Assembly: GCA_017654935.2 (NCBI GenBank)
Contig: CM065687.1
Coordinates: forward strand, 20,608,450 to 20,672,449
From: Phymorhynchus buccinoides
Lineage: Eukaryota; Mollusca; Gastropoda; Neogastropoda; Raphitomidae
DNA length: 64,000 bases
Direction: 5' to 3'
Shown here: in pieces, positions 1-12,179 of the stretch
Position numbering within the stretch: position 1 is the first letter of the stretch
Layout of the letters: the number at the start of each line of letters is the position of its first letter
Notes under the pieces: model-generated
The model's database searches: none
What the model was told of the DNA's origin: nothing
Seen by the model: the letters and a program-made list of their open reading frames with translations, nothing else
Made by a program: the position numbers and the translations under genes

Positions 1-434
1 TCTCCTGTCACATGGGGGCAGATACGCCATGCGGCAGTTATGCGTCTAACTAAGGAAATAGTTAGGCCCAGCAGGCATGTCCGTCTTCGGCTGGGGAAAA
101 TCTTTGTAAAGACTTCCTAGAACAGAGGCAGGAGACTGAACCAGAAAGGCAGAATGACAGATAGTTGTTGACGGTAACTAAGCAAATGAAGTTGTTTTTT
201 GTTGTTGATCTTGTTGGATTTTGCTCCTTTTGTTGCCTCCTTTTGCTATATTTGCTGTTTGCTGTTTGCTGTTTTGTCTATGTTGATAAAGGCGCATTCG
301 CCGAAATATCCACTATTTTTGTTTTGTCTCTTGTGAATAAAATAACGTCACTTTACACTTGTCGTGTAGTTGTTTGTTTGTTGTATGTTCCAGTGACGTT
401 ACAGTCTGTTTCAGGTTTTTTTAAAAGCAAATGA
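1..434. other. Left edge of block 1, no gene recognised
   Basis: This stretch is AT- and T-rich with no domain I recognise. The open frame at 165-434 is a run of hydrophobic low-complexity residues without splice or codon support. It has no counterpart in block 2, which begins at the equivalent of position 505. Confidence 0.5.
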
Positions 435-530
435 AGGTATAGGCGGAATCAAAGAGAGTGATAGATTAGAGGAAGCACAGAACTTCCAGAAGGTGGGGGG
501 AACTATTTGTACGAAAGATACCCGCCCCGC
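435..530 (-). repeat. Partial copy of a dispersed GAA-tailed repeat (family A)
   Basis: The stretch shares the ordered words CTTCCAGAAGGTGG and GGAACTAT, and the preceding AAAGAGAGTG, with the larger copy at 935-1262. The reverse complement recurs at 40660-40740 and 56910-56970. Only the head of the repeat is present here. The following DNA (530-935) is unique-looking sequence that recurs in block 2 at 24940-25348, and I see no gene in it. Confidence 0.55.
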
Positions 531-934
531 AGGACAAAGGAGATAAAATAAACCACATGCGTTATCTCCCGTCGTGTTACCAGAAGCGCTCATTTAGTAT
601 GCTATAAAGCGACTAATATAATATTAAGTGTCCTTCAGCTGAACTGATTAATCTTCCTGGTTCTGCTAACACGGTTATGATGGGTGAAATAACACAACAT
701 AACACAACACAGGCTTGGCAGGAAGAGGCCCTGGATGCTGGTATAATTGCAGAGGTCAAGTGGTTATTTCGCTCTTCCTTTGTGCCTTTGCGACAGGGTT
801 CCAAATAGAATTGTCTTTTAACAAAAAAATAATTATAAACCTTGCGCTCGCCTAGTTGCCCAGGAAGTTAAATGCGAAAAGATTATAAAGATAAATGCAT
901 GTAGGCTTACATTTATTTTATTTATTATTTTTCT

Positions 935-1262
935 TCTGCGTTCAAAGGCCATATGATGGGTAAGGTACATTATGTGTCCGGTTTTAAGTTTTCACTGGTC
1001 TACCCGCTGCATACAGCCGACACATTCTGATTTCGGAGGAGCTCAAAGGGAAAAAACAATATTTGGACGATTTTTGTTTTCAAAAGAGGCAGGGGGATAG
1101 GCCAATAAGTCAGAAAGATAGTAGATGATAGAAAAAAACCGAAGAAAAAAGGCAGAGTCAAAGAGAGTGGCAGATTAGATAAGTTACAAGCACATAACTT
1201 CCAGAAGGTGGAGGAACTATGATTACGAAAGACCCCCCTCCCCGGTATCCCCATGGGGAGAG
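935..1262 (-). repeat. Dispersed GAA-tailed repeat (family A), inverted copy
   Basis: Read on the minus strand this matches 40622-41082. The shared pieces, in order, are a GTGGGGA head, a CCACCTTCTGGAAG block, a TTCTGTCATCTA block, TCCGAAATCGGAATGTGTCGG, a CCGGACACAT block and a CATATGGCC block. The better copies end in (GAA)n, a SINE-like 3' tail, but I see no clear A/B box promoter, so the class is open. Block 2 has the same copy at 25348-25632, cut off where the 11-kb block-1 insertion would begin. Confidence 0.6.
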
Positions 1263-1394
1263 ACTCGTGGAAAAGGGCGGGGTCGTCCAGCTTCCCGTAT
1301 GGAGGCACTAGGCATCCATCCACTGCCCCGACATTTATGAAACTGTGCTGTTTGCCAACACAATTACCACGACCAGATTGCTCAACTCTGATTA

Positions 1395-2873
1395 CAGTAC
1401 TCCCCGTTTATAGTAAACTCGGTTATAAGAAATTTCGGTTGCAGTAAAGGAAAGCACTGGTTCCCGGCCAAAGGTCTACTGTTTTATTACTAAATAGACC
1501 TCGGATAGTAGCAACTCGGTTTTTATGTTAAAAAAACTGCTATAGTAAAGTTACTTTTGGTTCCCCACAGGACTGGCTCATTGGTTACAATAAAAAAAAA
1601 GTCCTCTTCGTGACCTTTGTAAATACGTCACCAATGTATGCATCACAGTCTCACCACTCCCCCCACCCACCCACAATAACAACTGGGTTATAATTAAAAA
1701 AAAAAAAACTCCTATAGTAAAGTCATTTGTGGTTCCTCTTTGTTACAATAAAAACAATTGTCCTCTTCCTGACCTTTGTAAATACGTCATCAATGTATAC
1801 GTCACAGTCTCACTACTCCCTCTACCCACGTTCAACGAAATTGAAAAGCACTCAAAAACATGTTTCTTTCCCCTCATTACTTAGTGGAAAAAAATGAATC
1901 CGAAAAAAAATATATATACAGCTGAATCCGCTTATAAGAAACTCGCTTATAAGAAAACTCGCTTACAATGAAGCAAAAAACATTTCCCTGCCAAACTTCT
2001 TCTTTCTTATCTATGATCAAAACTGGGATATAAGAAACTCGCTTATAAGAAAACTCGGTTATAAGCAAGCAATTTTTTTCTCCCATCCGCAATGGAAACT
2101 TACCATTGACAACATTTTCTTAAAGATCTTATTTTGACCAGGTTTGACTCCCATACAAATGCCCCCAAATTGAAAACGAAACATTTTAAAGAGCAGCCTC
2201 AATTTGAAGTTGGGGGAATTTGTATGTGGGTCACAGCTACCCAGAAAAAAAGGGATTTAATCGTGTTTGGTCAGTGTGTCTTTAAAAGTGAGTTGGACCT
2301 GAACTGACAGGATGTTCTGAGAAAATTGAAGTCGTTCCAAAAAGGGAAAGTTTACATCAAACCAGTTGTGTCACAGACATTCTAAACAGTACAGGCACTA
2401 GATTACAAGATAATTGAGTTGTTTTTGTTCCTTTATTCCATACTTTCCTTCAGTATTCTGTGCAAAATAAATGTTGAGCAGAAGAAAAAAATATGAGTAC
2501 TTTTGTGCTGGTGATAGAGAGACAAGGGAAAAAACTTCAAAATGTTTTCTTATATCTGAGTTCCGGATATAAGAAAACTTGGATAAACAATGTCCCATAT
2601 GTTCTTTTTAAGAGCGGGAGGACGTAAAGCATAATCTAGGGCAAAACATCATCTCCCTTCGATTTTCTTATAACCGAGTTTTGCTGTATTTTGATTTGAT
2701 GATGGGTTTATATTTAGTATTTTACGTTAGCATTGACTTTGAAAAACGTCATCGGATAAGATAAAAAATACCATCAAAACTTTACTATATCCGAACATCG
2801 TTTATAAGAAAAACCTGTTATAGTAAAGGAAAAGCCTTGCTCCCCTGCACTTTACTATAAGCGGGGTGTACTG
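1395..2873. mobile_element. Tigger/pogo-like non-autonomous DNA transposon (MITE)
   Basis: Terminal inverted repeats of 24 bp agree at 21 of 24 positions. The left end reads CAGTACTCCCCG then TTTATAGTAAA; the right end on the minus strand reads CAGTACACCCCG then CTTATAGTAAA. Both ends are flanked by TA (1393-1394 and 2874-2875), the target duplication expected for the Tc1/mariner/pogo group. The motif TTATAAGAAA recurs inside in both orientations, for example near 1426, 1934, 1950, 2042 and 2803, so the ends appear to be iterated internally. No transposase frame is visible. The 1479-bp length is long for a MITE. The family name is inferred from the TA site and CAGT start. Confidence 0.8.
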
Positions 2874-3034
2874 TACAAGTATGAATATGAAGACGTGTCT
2901 AAAAAAATAAAGCAAAACGGACATAGAAAATGAGAAGCGTGTATTTATAGTGTTTATTCTGATAGCCTACTGAAACGCACACAGTTTTCAACAAAGTGAT
3001 GTGCCAATGAAATATATGTTCAAGCATATTATCT

Positions 3035-3036
<2 letters not shown>

Positions 3037-3067
<31 letters not shown>
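3037..3067. repeat. (GA)n microsatellite
   Basis: A pure GA run abuts the 3' end of the SINE at 3110-3472. Confidence 0.9.
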
Positions 3068-3072
<5 letters not shown>

Positions 3073-3109
3073 ACTGGACACTTTTAATGTCATTAACACT
3101 GGGTTCTCA

Positions 3110-3472
3110 TGACGGTTAGGTATTAGGTACTCTATAATCACAGAGGCATCTCTGTTAAATTCGAGGTGCTCCCACCCGGAGAGCGCGTCGCAGCCAGAGG
3201 CGCGCTTCCCCCAGTTTTTGTTTTGCGTGCAATTTTGGGTGACTGATGAGGAAGAAAAGACAACTTTTTCTTTGACAATGGGCTTAACGTGTGCTAAGTG
3301 CATGCGCACACGGGACCTCGGAGTATCGTCTCATCCGAGAAGACTCCACGTTCAGACCGTAAGGCCTAGTGCAAAGAGAGAGAGAGAAAACATCCTCTGT
3401 GCCCAGTTTTGAACACGCGTTTACTTTACTTGACACGAGGCGAACGCGCTACCACTGTGCCACTCTACACAC
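3110..3472 (-). mobile_element. tRNA-derived SINE, mollusc type, diverged
   Basis: On the minus strand the head has an A-box-like TGGCACAGTGGTAGCGCG (3446-3463) and a weak B-box-like GTGTTCAAAACTG. The body then carries GGATGAGACG, CCGAGGTCCCGTGTG, GCATGCACTTAGC, GCGACGCGCTCTCC and a CGAATTT stretch. From memory this order is that of an abundant molluscan SINE family, though the conserved central domain is eroded here. A (CT)n run interrupts the body near 3377-3386. No target duplication was resolved. It is not a functional tRNA because the acceptor ends do not pair. Confidence 0.65.
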
Positions 3473-3540
3473 ATGGGGGGCATGTTCAAAATACGCGTAA
3501 CGAGAACGCAGCCTGCGACACGCTCTTCTTGCTGCTGCCA

Positions 3541-4630
3541 AGACCCCCACACTGCTCTTAGTACGTTAGGCCTACCGACTACAGTACTGCATTATGACCA
3601 ACATATGTGATTAAATTACAAGACCCCAACCCTGCTCTTAGTACGTTAGGCCTACCGACTACAGTACTGCATTATGACCAACAGATGTGGTTAAATTACA
3701 AGACCCCCACACTGCTCTTAGTACGTTAGGCCTACCGACTACAGTACTGCATTATGACCAACAGATATGATTAAATTACAAGACCCCCACCCTGCTCCTA
3801 CTACGTTAGGCCTACCGACTACAGTACTGCATTATGACCAACAGATATGATTAAATTACAAGACCCCCACCCTGCTCTTACTACGTTAGGCCTACCGACT
3901 ACAGTACTGCATTATGACCAACAGATATGATTAAATTACAAGACCCCCACCCTGCTCTTACTACGTTAGGCCTACCGACTACAGTACTGCATTATGACCA
4001 ACAGATATGATTAAATTACAAGACCCCCACCCTGCTCTTACTACGTTATGCCTACCGACTACAGTACTGCATTATCACCAACAGATATGATTAAATTACA
4101 AGACCCCCACCCTGCTCTTACTACGTTAGGCCTACCGACTACAGTACTGCATTATGACCAACAGATATGATTACAAGACCCCCACCCTGCTCTTACTACG
4201 TTAGGCCTACCGACTACAGTACTGCATTATGACCAACAGATATGATTAAATTACAAGACCCCCACCCTGCTCTTACTACGTTAGGCCTACCGACTACAGT
4301 ACTGCATTATGACCAACAGATATGATTAAATTACAAGACCCCCATCCTGCTCTTACTACGTTAGCCCTACCGACTACAGTACTGAATTATGACCAACAGA
4401 TATGATTAATTTACAAGACCCCCATCCTGCTCTTACTATGTTAGGCATACCGACTACAGTACTGCATTATGACCAACAGATATGATTAAATTACAAGACC
4501 CCCATCCTGCTCTTACTACGTTAGCCCTACCGACTACAGTACTGAATTATGACCAACAGATATGATTCAATTACAAGACCCCCTCCTGCTCTTACTATGT
4601 TATGCCTACCGACTACAGTACGCTTTGCCA
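3541..4630. repeat. 80-bp tandem satellite array, about 13.5 copies
   Basis: Units start at 3541, 3621, 3701, 3781, 3861, 3941, 4021, 4101, 4176, 4256, 4336, 4416, 4496 and 4576 and begin AGACCCCCAC. Each holds TACGTTAGGCCTACCGACTA and GCATTATGACCAACAGATAT. Spacing is 80 bp except one 75-bp unit (4101-4175) that lost AAATT or equivalent. The right-hand units alternate between two variants (TTAGCCC with GAATTATG, TTAGGCA with GCATTATG), suggesting a local 160-bp higher-order unit. The array is absent from block 2. Confidence 0.95.
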
Positions 4631-4744
4631 CGACCATACTGGAGGACAAACGTGGTCTATGTGTGATGGAGGGGGGGGGGGAGGCTTAATGATTAAGCTG
4701 TATTTCTATTCGTATCTTATTGTTTTTGTGTGGGTTTTTTCGGG

Positions 4745-5605
4745 GTGTTCATCCCTTCTTTTTTGGCTGTCCCATCTGCTGGGTTGTGCAGTGGCGTTGC
4801 TCCCACGTCGCTCATTCCGAATTCCAATTCGCAGCTACACCCCGGCTTGTTCAAGTCGCAGAACCCGAGACCAGCATTCCAAGGGGACCGAATCTTAGTT
4901 AGGCCGTCAGGAAGCAACCAATCGAGGAGACACTGCACTGCTGCTGAGTCACTTCGGTGGAGTTCAGCGGAGCCTGTTCAGGACACCACCTACTAAGCCC
5001 CCTACTGACGACACTATGCTGTTAGTCGCGGAGCCAGCATGAGTGAGGTCCTCCTCTGAGGGCATCACCACGACCGTCCACCGACAGCTCCCCAGAACAC
5101 ATCAGACTGATCCCCATGACTTTGACCCGAACGCACCAGGGCACAGACTGGATTAGAAACCGAAACTGAGGTGACCATGAGAGCAGGGCTTGCAAAGCCA
5201 CATAATTTGAGACATTGTTTTCGTTTTAATGATTGATGGAAATAAGACGGATGGCAACGATGATGATGATGATGATATGGAGTTCCGTATACTGAGACTG
5301 CATGACAGGGCTGTATTCTACGCTTCCTTTCATAATGATATCCCGGCGTTAACCAGGCCCGAGAACTACAGACACCTGCAGTGTTGGTCTTGAAATTAGA
5401 GCAACACTCTCAGAATCGCATCCGTTAAGCGGATGAAGCTCGACTGTGTGGTTTCAGTCTTCCCATTGAGCCCATAGCCACTCATTCTGGATAGGAGTCG
5501 GTCGAGGACCGAAAACACCCTCGCCTCTGATGGGATTCGAACCAAAGACCTCCCAGCCAGTAGTCCGCGACGCTAACCACTACACCACGACGGCTGGTAC
5601 TCAAA
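4745..5605 (-). mobile_element. tRNA-headed SINE-like element with long body
   Basis: The minus strand starts with a tRNA-like head. The A box TGGTGTAGTGGTTAGCGTCG is at 5568-5587 and the B box GGTTCGAATCCCA at 5531-5543, good matches to RNA polymerase III internal promoters. The body continues through a run of ATC trinucleotides at 5258-5277, where a SINE of about 350 bp could end. A further repetitive-looking stretch runs to about 4745 and may be a second element. The head lacks a pairing acceptor stem, so a working tRNA is unlikely. The boundary at 4745 is approximate. Confidence 0.65.
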
Positions 5606-6660
5606 GTTCATTCTTCTTTATCACTTTCCCATCCCCTCTTCCTTCCTTACTAACCTCCTCTAACGCCTCTATGCCTACTACCCCCTCTTCATCATTATCA
5701 TTTTGTTTCCCTTTTTCGATACGGTCAACGATCTATCCACACTTTGTCAACCCTTAACTTCCTATATATATTTCCGGCAACACGATACTACTGCAAAAAA
5801 CACACCAAAATAATAATTATGACTCAGTTCCATTTTTGAGTAGCATGTTACGTCCGCATGCAACGAAAAGCCTGGACAACGATTCCATAGAAAATATTAC
5901 TTTTTGAAAAAAATGTCAATACTTTGACATTTTTTAAAGTTATATAATTCTTACTACGTTATATAATTATGTTACGAATGTGAACTATTAGCAAATAGTG
6001 CGGATACAGTCACGTGTAAGAGGCTGCTCCGAGCGTCACAGCTGTTCAGTCCCACACGCAATCAAGCTGTTTAGTTAAAAGCCTGAATCTAGAAATCTTA
6101 GATAAAAACTGCACCAAGCTTTTGTTTGCAAAAATATTTTGGCTGTGTGTTCTTCATTGTATTTGTAATATATTTCTTCCATCAGATTTATGGCGAAATG
6201 TCATTTTTATTGAGCAGTATCATGCAACTGTCATAAATCTATTATCCTTCTACATATAGCAAAGGGAGTATCAAAAATACTTAAATTATTCCTGACTTTC
6301 TTGGCTCTATCTTTTCCCCATAATATCTCATCAGTTCACTATCTACCCTATCTTTGCTGAACTCATTTTCCTTTCTTCTTCTTTTTTCTTTCCCTTTTCG
6401 TACTACCCACTAAAGTGCAGCAGAATCTTCAACGTGATGAAGGCGAAGAAGAAGAAGAACATTATTTAGTAGAAAATGTTGAATAATACACTTAGTATCG
6501 TAAACATAAATAAAATTGCCCATGAGTGAAAATCTAGCAATATCCACTGAATACAACTAATTTAGTCACATACTACAACATATTCGTGACTGTTATTTAT
6601 GAAAAGTTACTTATGGTAAACTAAAGTTGGCTTGAAAACACTTATGATAATATAGATAAA
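5606..6660. other. AT-rich stretch with no recognised feature
   Basis: I see no domain, terminal repeat or RNA gene. A GAAGAAGAAG run at 6446-6459 resembles the tail of family A repeats but the sequence before it does not match that family. Confidence 0.5.
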
Positions 6661-6776
6661 GTAAATGTTCATCCTGAAACAGCTGTGGCATGCGTGTGTT
6701 GCATATTTGACACACGAGCGGCCATTGTCATGCACCTCCGTTTCTCTGTCTGTCTGTTTGTGTGACTGTCTCTCTC

Positions 6777-6923
<147 letters not shown>

Positions 6924-7161
6924 ATTCGGGCAGTTGTTTGTGGAATACGATTTTAGCTTCTTTTAATGTTCATTCCAGTCTCAATGTTTTCAAGAAAAAC
7001 TACCATAAGCACCTTATGATCAAACATATAAACAACATCACATATTAATCTCTTATGTAGCTTCTGTTTTAAACGTTTATTCATGACATGGTTAATTTGT
7101 ACATAAATCTTGTTTCTAAACATGAGGTTTTTGTTGTTGCTTGTTTTTTTGTTCACTTTAA

Positions 7162-7190
7162 GGGGGGGGGGGGGGGGGGGGGGGGGGGGG
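7162..7190. repeat. Poly-G run, 29 bases
   Basis: An uninterrupted G tract, unusual in most genomes. It could form a quadruplex and its length is unreliable in most sequencing chemistries. Confidence 0.9.
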
Positions 7191-7551
7191 AAGGAGGAAG
7201 AAAGTAATTCCTTGTGTTTTGATGATGTCATACTCATTACATTTGTTTAGATTGATTTTTTTTTTTATTTTTTTTCTTCCTCCACAATGTATTTCCTGAT
7301 TCTTGTGAATTCAATTTATATTAGTTCATATGATTACTGTGCTGTGTGCGAGGTTGGTGGTGGGTGGGGGGAGGGTGGATGGGTGTATGAATGTGTAGTT
7401 GTTGGGTGTGTTGTTGTTTTTTTTTTTCCCCTTGTTGCTTTTGTTCATTAATTGAAGTTTAATCATGCTTTTCTTCTTTTGTTTCGAGGGCAAGATGTAA
7501 ACAAGCCCATTGTGTGCTTATTCTTTTCCCTCAATAAACAAATGTTTCAAA

Positions 7552-7555
<4 letters not shown>

Positions 7556-7630
<75 letters not shown>
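7556..7630. repeat. (CT)n microsatellite
   Basis: A pure CT run of about 75 bp. The sequence from 7631 to 8003 shows no recognised domain. It includes a TGTGACGGCC start at 7739, but I found no second terminus or target duplication to support an LTR. Confidence 0.95.
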
Positions 7631-7633
<3 letters not shown>

Positions 7634-8003
7634 CATTTTCCTTTGTCAGTCTCTCTGTCTAACTATTTGAATGCCCGCCTGTCTGTCTGTCAGACTGCTG
7701 TGTTGCATCCCCACTCTATCTCTTTCTCTTTCTCTTTCTTGTGACGGCCTAGCGCCCCGTCATATAAACATGAGGAGGTGTCTACTCTAAAGTACATCTT
7801 TAGATTTCTTTTAGCGGCAAGAGTGTGCCCATCGACATCGGTAGAACATTCAACCAGCCAAATTGTTCCTCGTTACTGCAAAAGTGAAGTGGTAAGCTTA
7901 CTCGACTACTCGCGACGTCCTCTGAGCTATCCTTTTTCCTGCTTTTGTAACGGATTCAACATGCGAGTGTCTCTCTTTGTAATCTTCAAGACTCACATGT
8001 ATT

Positions 8004-9148
8004 AGGTTACAATAGTTTACTTTTACTGTTATATGCTGACGATATTGTTATTATTGCTAATTCTCTTCAAGGTTTACAGCATGCTCTTGATGTATTATCT
8101 GAGTATTGTGATGAATGGAAGCTTAAAATGTCGCAAAAACAAAGGTTGTAGTTTTTAATGGACGTAATAATCCTAGAAAAGTTTTAAAGTTTAGAAAGCA
8201 GTCTATTGAAATAGTACAAACATTTTAATAAATGTAAGAAGTATTTGTATGATCAAGCTCAATGTACAATGTTTTCTTTATTGAAGATGGTACAAATTCA
8301 AAATTTGCCTGTAAATATTTATTGGATTTATATCAATCAATGATACTACCTGTTCTTCTTTATGGTTGTGAAATGTGGGGTTATAGTGATATAAAACTAA
8401 TGGAAAGTTTTCAGCTTACATTTTTGAAACATCTTTTTCATTTAAATCGTTCTACCAAAACAGAGCTGATATACGGAGAACTGGGAATTTATCCTGTGTC
8501 AGTTCAAATAAAAGCACGTATGATAAGAGTTTGGGCATCGCTACTTTCGTCACAAATCAACAAATATTCCTCTAGATTGCATAAAGTTTTGTATGATTTA
8601 TATAGAAATCAGGTTTTTACTTCTGGGTGGTTGACATGTATACGGGATATTTCAATAGAAACTGGAACTGACTGTGTGTGGGATACACAAACTTGTTTGT
8701 CTGTTAACAGACTTTGCACAAATGTTCGTGCTTCATTCGAGAATAATTACAAATGTACTTGGAATGATGCCTTAGAGTCTAGTAATAAATGTTTATTTCA
8801 TAGATATTATAAAACCGATTTCTGCCGTGAAAGATGTATTGAAATGTTGCCTGATGTTTATATGTATCCTCTTATACGGTTTCGGTGTGGTAATCATAAA
8901 CTGATGACAGAAATTGGCAGAAGATTTGGAATACCCCATAAAGAACGATTATGTAGTGACTGCGATCAGAAGGACCTTGAAGTTTCATTTTGTAATGAAA
9001 TATCCCAAATACAATGATATTATATGTCAGTTTATTTCCAGAAAATGTACATGTAAAGTCCGAATTTAACTATTGGCGTTTGCTCTGCGGTGGTAAAAAG
9101 GTGTTATTAAATTTAGCAATTTTTGTAAGGTTTAGTAAAGTTGTGTGA
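8004..9148 (+). pseudogene. Non-LTR retrotransposon RT 3' fragment, frameshifted
   Basis: The 5' part encodes the reverse transcriptase catalytic box LLYADDIVIIANS (8018-8056) and EYCDEWKLKMS, followed in another frame by KTKVVVFNG. The main open frame, 8262-9017, continues with YQSMILPVLLYGCEMWG, the usual post-RT block of LINEs, and a Cys pair (CSDC) typical of the C-terminal zinc knuckle. After further shifts the tail FNYWRLLCGGKKVLLNLAIF ends at a TGA at 9146-9148. At least three frameshifts and in-frame stops make it dead. It is related to the minus-strand fragments at 19801, 33036 and 49465 (shared LIYGE, similar tail). Clade not assigned. Confidence 0.85.
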
Positions 9149-9235
9149 CATTGCATTTGGTGTGCTGTTTATATTAGAGGTATCTTTTGTAACCGTTTTT
9201 AATTGTTGCATTTGTATTTGCTGATTTGCTTCAAG

Positions 9236-12002
9236 TCCTCAAAAGGGTCAAAATCCTCTGGATCCAGCGCAGTGGACACCATTCTCCACAGCACCGTGCT
9301 AGCGAGAATCACGGACAACTTGGACAGGTATGAAACCCATGAATGTTTTCTTTCCGCCTGCCTCACTAAGGACATCATACCCAAAGGCATGCAGGTTCGG
9401 TTCGAGCATCAGGCACTACCTAAATCGCACTTTTTACAACACTCAGTGAACGACATCTTGAACGGTGCTAGCCGTGACATTGTATGGAAGTGCTGAAATG
9501 CATACAATGGCCTCGTGGATAAAGAGCGCAACACACTCCATGAAAAACTTTATGAATTGTTTCAAACTTCAGACTACCATCACTTTGAAACAATACTCGG
9601 TTTTCAAAGGGCCAAATACGCCAAAAGCACAGACTGTTACCGCAAGAAGAAAAACAAGAAGATGAATGGGTTACTGGCTAATATACAACAAGCCACTGCA
9701 CCACAGAAACCCAAATCAAGAAATCGAAGGTTCAAAAGGAAACATGTGGTTACTTCCAAGAACAGCATTGCTAAGAACAGCGAAGTTGTCATCAACCTGT
9801 CAGATACGCCCCTCACTGAAGAGCAAATGAAAGTACTGTCATTAGGAACTACATTGTGTCCAACGCCCCAAACAGTAGATCAGCAGCAACTCAAGACAGA
9901 CGTGGAAGAAGGATGCCGAAAATTACGACTCAAAGAACTCTTCTACGATCCCGATAACCCAACAGGAGACAGCCCACCCAACTTCTACAAGCCAACTGGA
10001 TACAAACCACCCACAGGTCGGGATAAAGCCCTTGATGCCTACTGCAACATTCTACAAGCCCGAGCGGACACCCACGTACCTAAACGACCACATGATAATT
10101 TAAACGGAAAGGATAGGCGAGCACTGGGAGAACTCCAGAACCTTGTCAGAAGCAGAACTCTCCGTATTAGCTCTGCAGATAAAGGTGGCGCCATAGTGGT
10201 ACAAAACACCACAGACTACATCCAGGAGGCCAACAGACAGCTGGAGAACAGGGTGTATTACGAACCAGTGAGAAAGGATCCCACCGTTCAGGTAGCTAAG
10301 ATCTCAAACAAGATCATTGAAAAACTGCACGAAAAAGATTATATAGACCTGAATACGTACAAATGGGCTCTCTATGATATAACGAAAGTAAGGACACCTA
10401 TATTTTACCATCTTCCGAAGGTGCACAAAACCCTGAAAGATCCACCTGGGCGTCCAATTGTGTCTGGGGTGGGGGGCCCGACAGAACCATTTTCCAAGCT
10501 GGTGGACCATTGGCTGAGAGAAGTGGTCCACAGGCTACCGAGTTATATACAAGACTCAACCCACATGCTCCGAATCATTGACGAATGGAACAACAAACTG
10601 GGTCCACTGCACGATGCAGCGCTTGTGACAATAGACGTAGTGGGCCTGTATACAAACATTCCCCACCAGGACATGATAAGAGCTATTCGTCACCATCTCC
10701 AGCACACAGCATTACCGGATGTGCCCCCAACCAAGGACATCATAACAGCAGTAGAGCATGTCCTCCACAACAACTTCTTCCGCTTTGAAGAAAGCCACTA
10801 CCACCAAATCTCCGGTACAGCCATGGGAACTCCCATGGCTCCGACTGTGGCCAATCTGTTTATGGGTCTACTAGAGGTCTACTGGAAGGCAGCCCCGTCC
10901 CCATCCGTAAAGATCTATGGAAGCGCTTCATCGACGACATCCTGCTCCTCTGGTTGGGCTCCACTTCTGACCTGGAAACGTTTCTGGACTACATCAACAC
11001 TGTACACCCAACAATCAAATTCACAGCAAACCTTTCAACCACTCTACCTTTTCTAAACATCTTACTCAAACTAGAAGGAGGACATATTTACACTGATCTC
11101 TACTGCAAACCAACCGATGTACATTCCTACCTGCATTTCAGCTCCAGCCACCCTCGCCACTGTAAGCTGAACTTACCTTACAGCCTTTTCCTTCGTTTGC
11201 AGCGCCTCTGCTCCAAACCATCTGACTTCAATGAGCGGTGCAAGCAGCTGACAGAACAGCTGCGCCTTCGTGGATACAGCCAGACATGCCTGACTGCAGC
11301 ACTGGAGAAAGCGCAACACCAGCCCAGAGACCTCCTTCTGCAGTACAGACCCAAACAGCACACCCAACGCACCCCCTTGATTGTGACCCACAACCCGTCC
11401 AACCCACCCCTACGGAAATGGCTGCAGGAACTCCACCCCATCCCGCACACCAGCCCCAGACTGGAGAAAGCCATCCTGGATCCCCCCATCGTGGGTGCGA
11501 GAAACAGCAAAACGCTGAGGAACCACTTGATGCCCTCCGCCCTCCCATCCGCCCTGCAGGACTCCTCACCCCCAGGGTGCTTCAAATGCACCAAGAAATG
11601 TAACATCTGCCAGGAGCACCTGGTACAGACCAACACGTTCGGCAGCACAGCCACAGGCGAGACATTCATAATACGGCATCACGTAACGTGCGAAACCACA
11701 AACTTTTAACGTAATATAATTATTTACTTTTCTGTAGCAGGTGTAGAATGAGCCAGTACGTTGGGGAAACGAAGAATAGCTTGAAGACAAGAGTCTACCT
11801 TCATAGGTCCAACATAAACAAGAATACTGGGAAATTGGTCACGCGCCACTTCAACCAGGCAGGACACTCTCTCCAAGACATGAGGTGCCTGATCATAGAG
11901 AAAGTGCTGACGGACAATGCTGAATACAGACTGAAGAGGGAATAATTCTGGTTCTCCAAATTACACAGTCCACCCCAAAAGGGGCTCAATACCCTTACGT
12001 AA
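9236..12002 (+). pseudogene. Penelope-like retroelement (RT + GIY-YIG), inactivated
   Basis: The N-terminal region (frame from 9203) has the KGMQVR stretch seen before the RT in Penelope-like elements and is cut by a TGA at 9494-9496. The RT runs through FYHLPKVHK, GRPIVSG, DVVGLYTNIP, GTAMGTPMAPTVANLFM and, after a frameshift at about 10876, FIDDILLLW. These are the RT core blocks of the Penelope group with both catalytic Asp positions kept. The next frame, 10954-11709, carries LPFLNI, DLYCKPTD and a CFKC...CNIC...HHVTC cysteine-histidine linker. A GIY-YIG-type nuclease follows in pieces: CSRCRMSQYVGETKNSLKTR (11737-11796) and RHFNQAGHS, with a TAA inside the tail at 11943-11945 and the probable natural stop at 12000-12002. 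No long terminal repeats or telomeric repeats were seen. Present only in block 1. Confidence 0.93.
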
Positions 12003-12179
12003 TCTCAGAAGAACTAAGATGATCATTGAGTGTTAAATGTAACGTCCATTTTAGAGAATAGGCATAGCCACATTGACTTTTACCTATGACTACCTATAAG
12101 AGGGTGGGTTGGAGAGAGAGAAGAGGGTTACTGGAGATGCATGCATCCACTCGGGTATGTAGACATGTTATTAAATACG

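Noticed and set aside
5520..5600. Functional tRNA gene on the minus strand
   Set aside because: A and B boxes are good, but there is no pairing acceptor stem and the sequence continues into a SINE body.
7739..8003. Solo LTR beginning TGTGACGG and ending CACA
   Set aside because: No target duplication, polypurine tract or second copy in the window supports it.
11178..11669. Minus-strand 163-residue protein
   Set aside because: It is antisense to the Penelope-like RT/linker frame, which carries the recognisable motifs.
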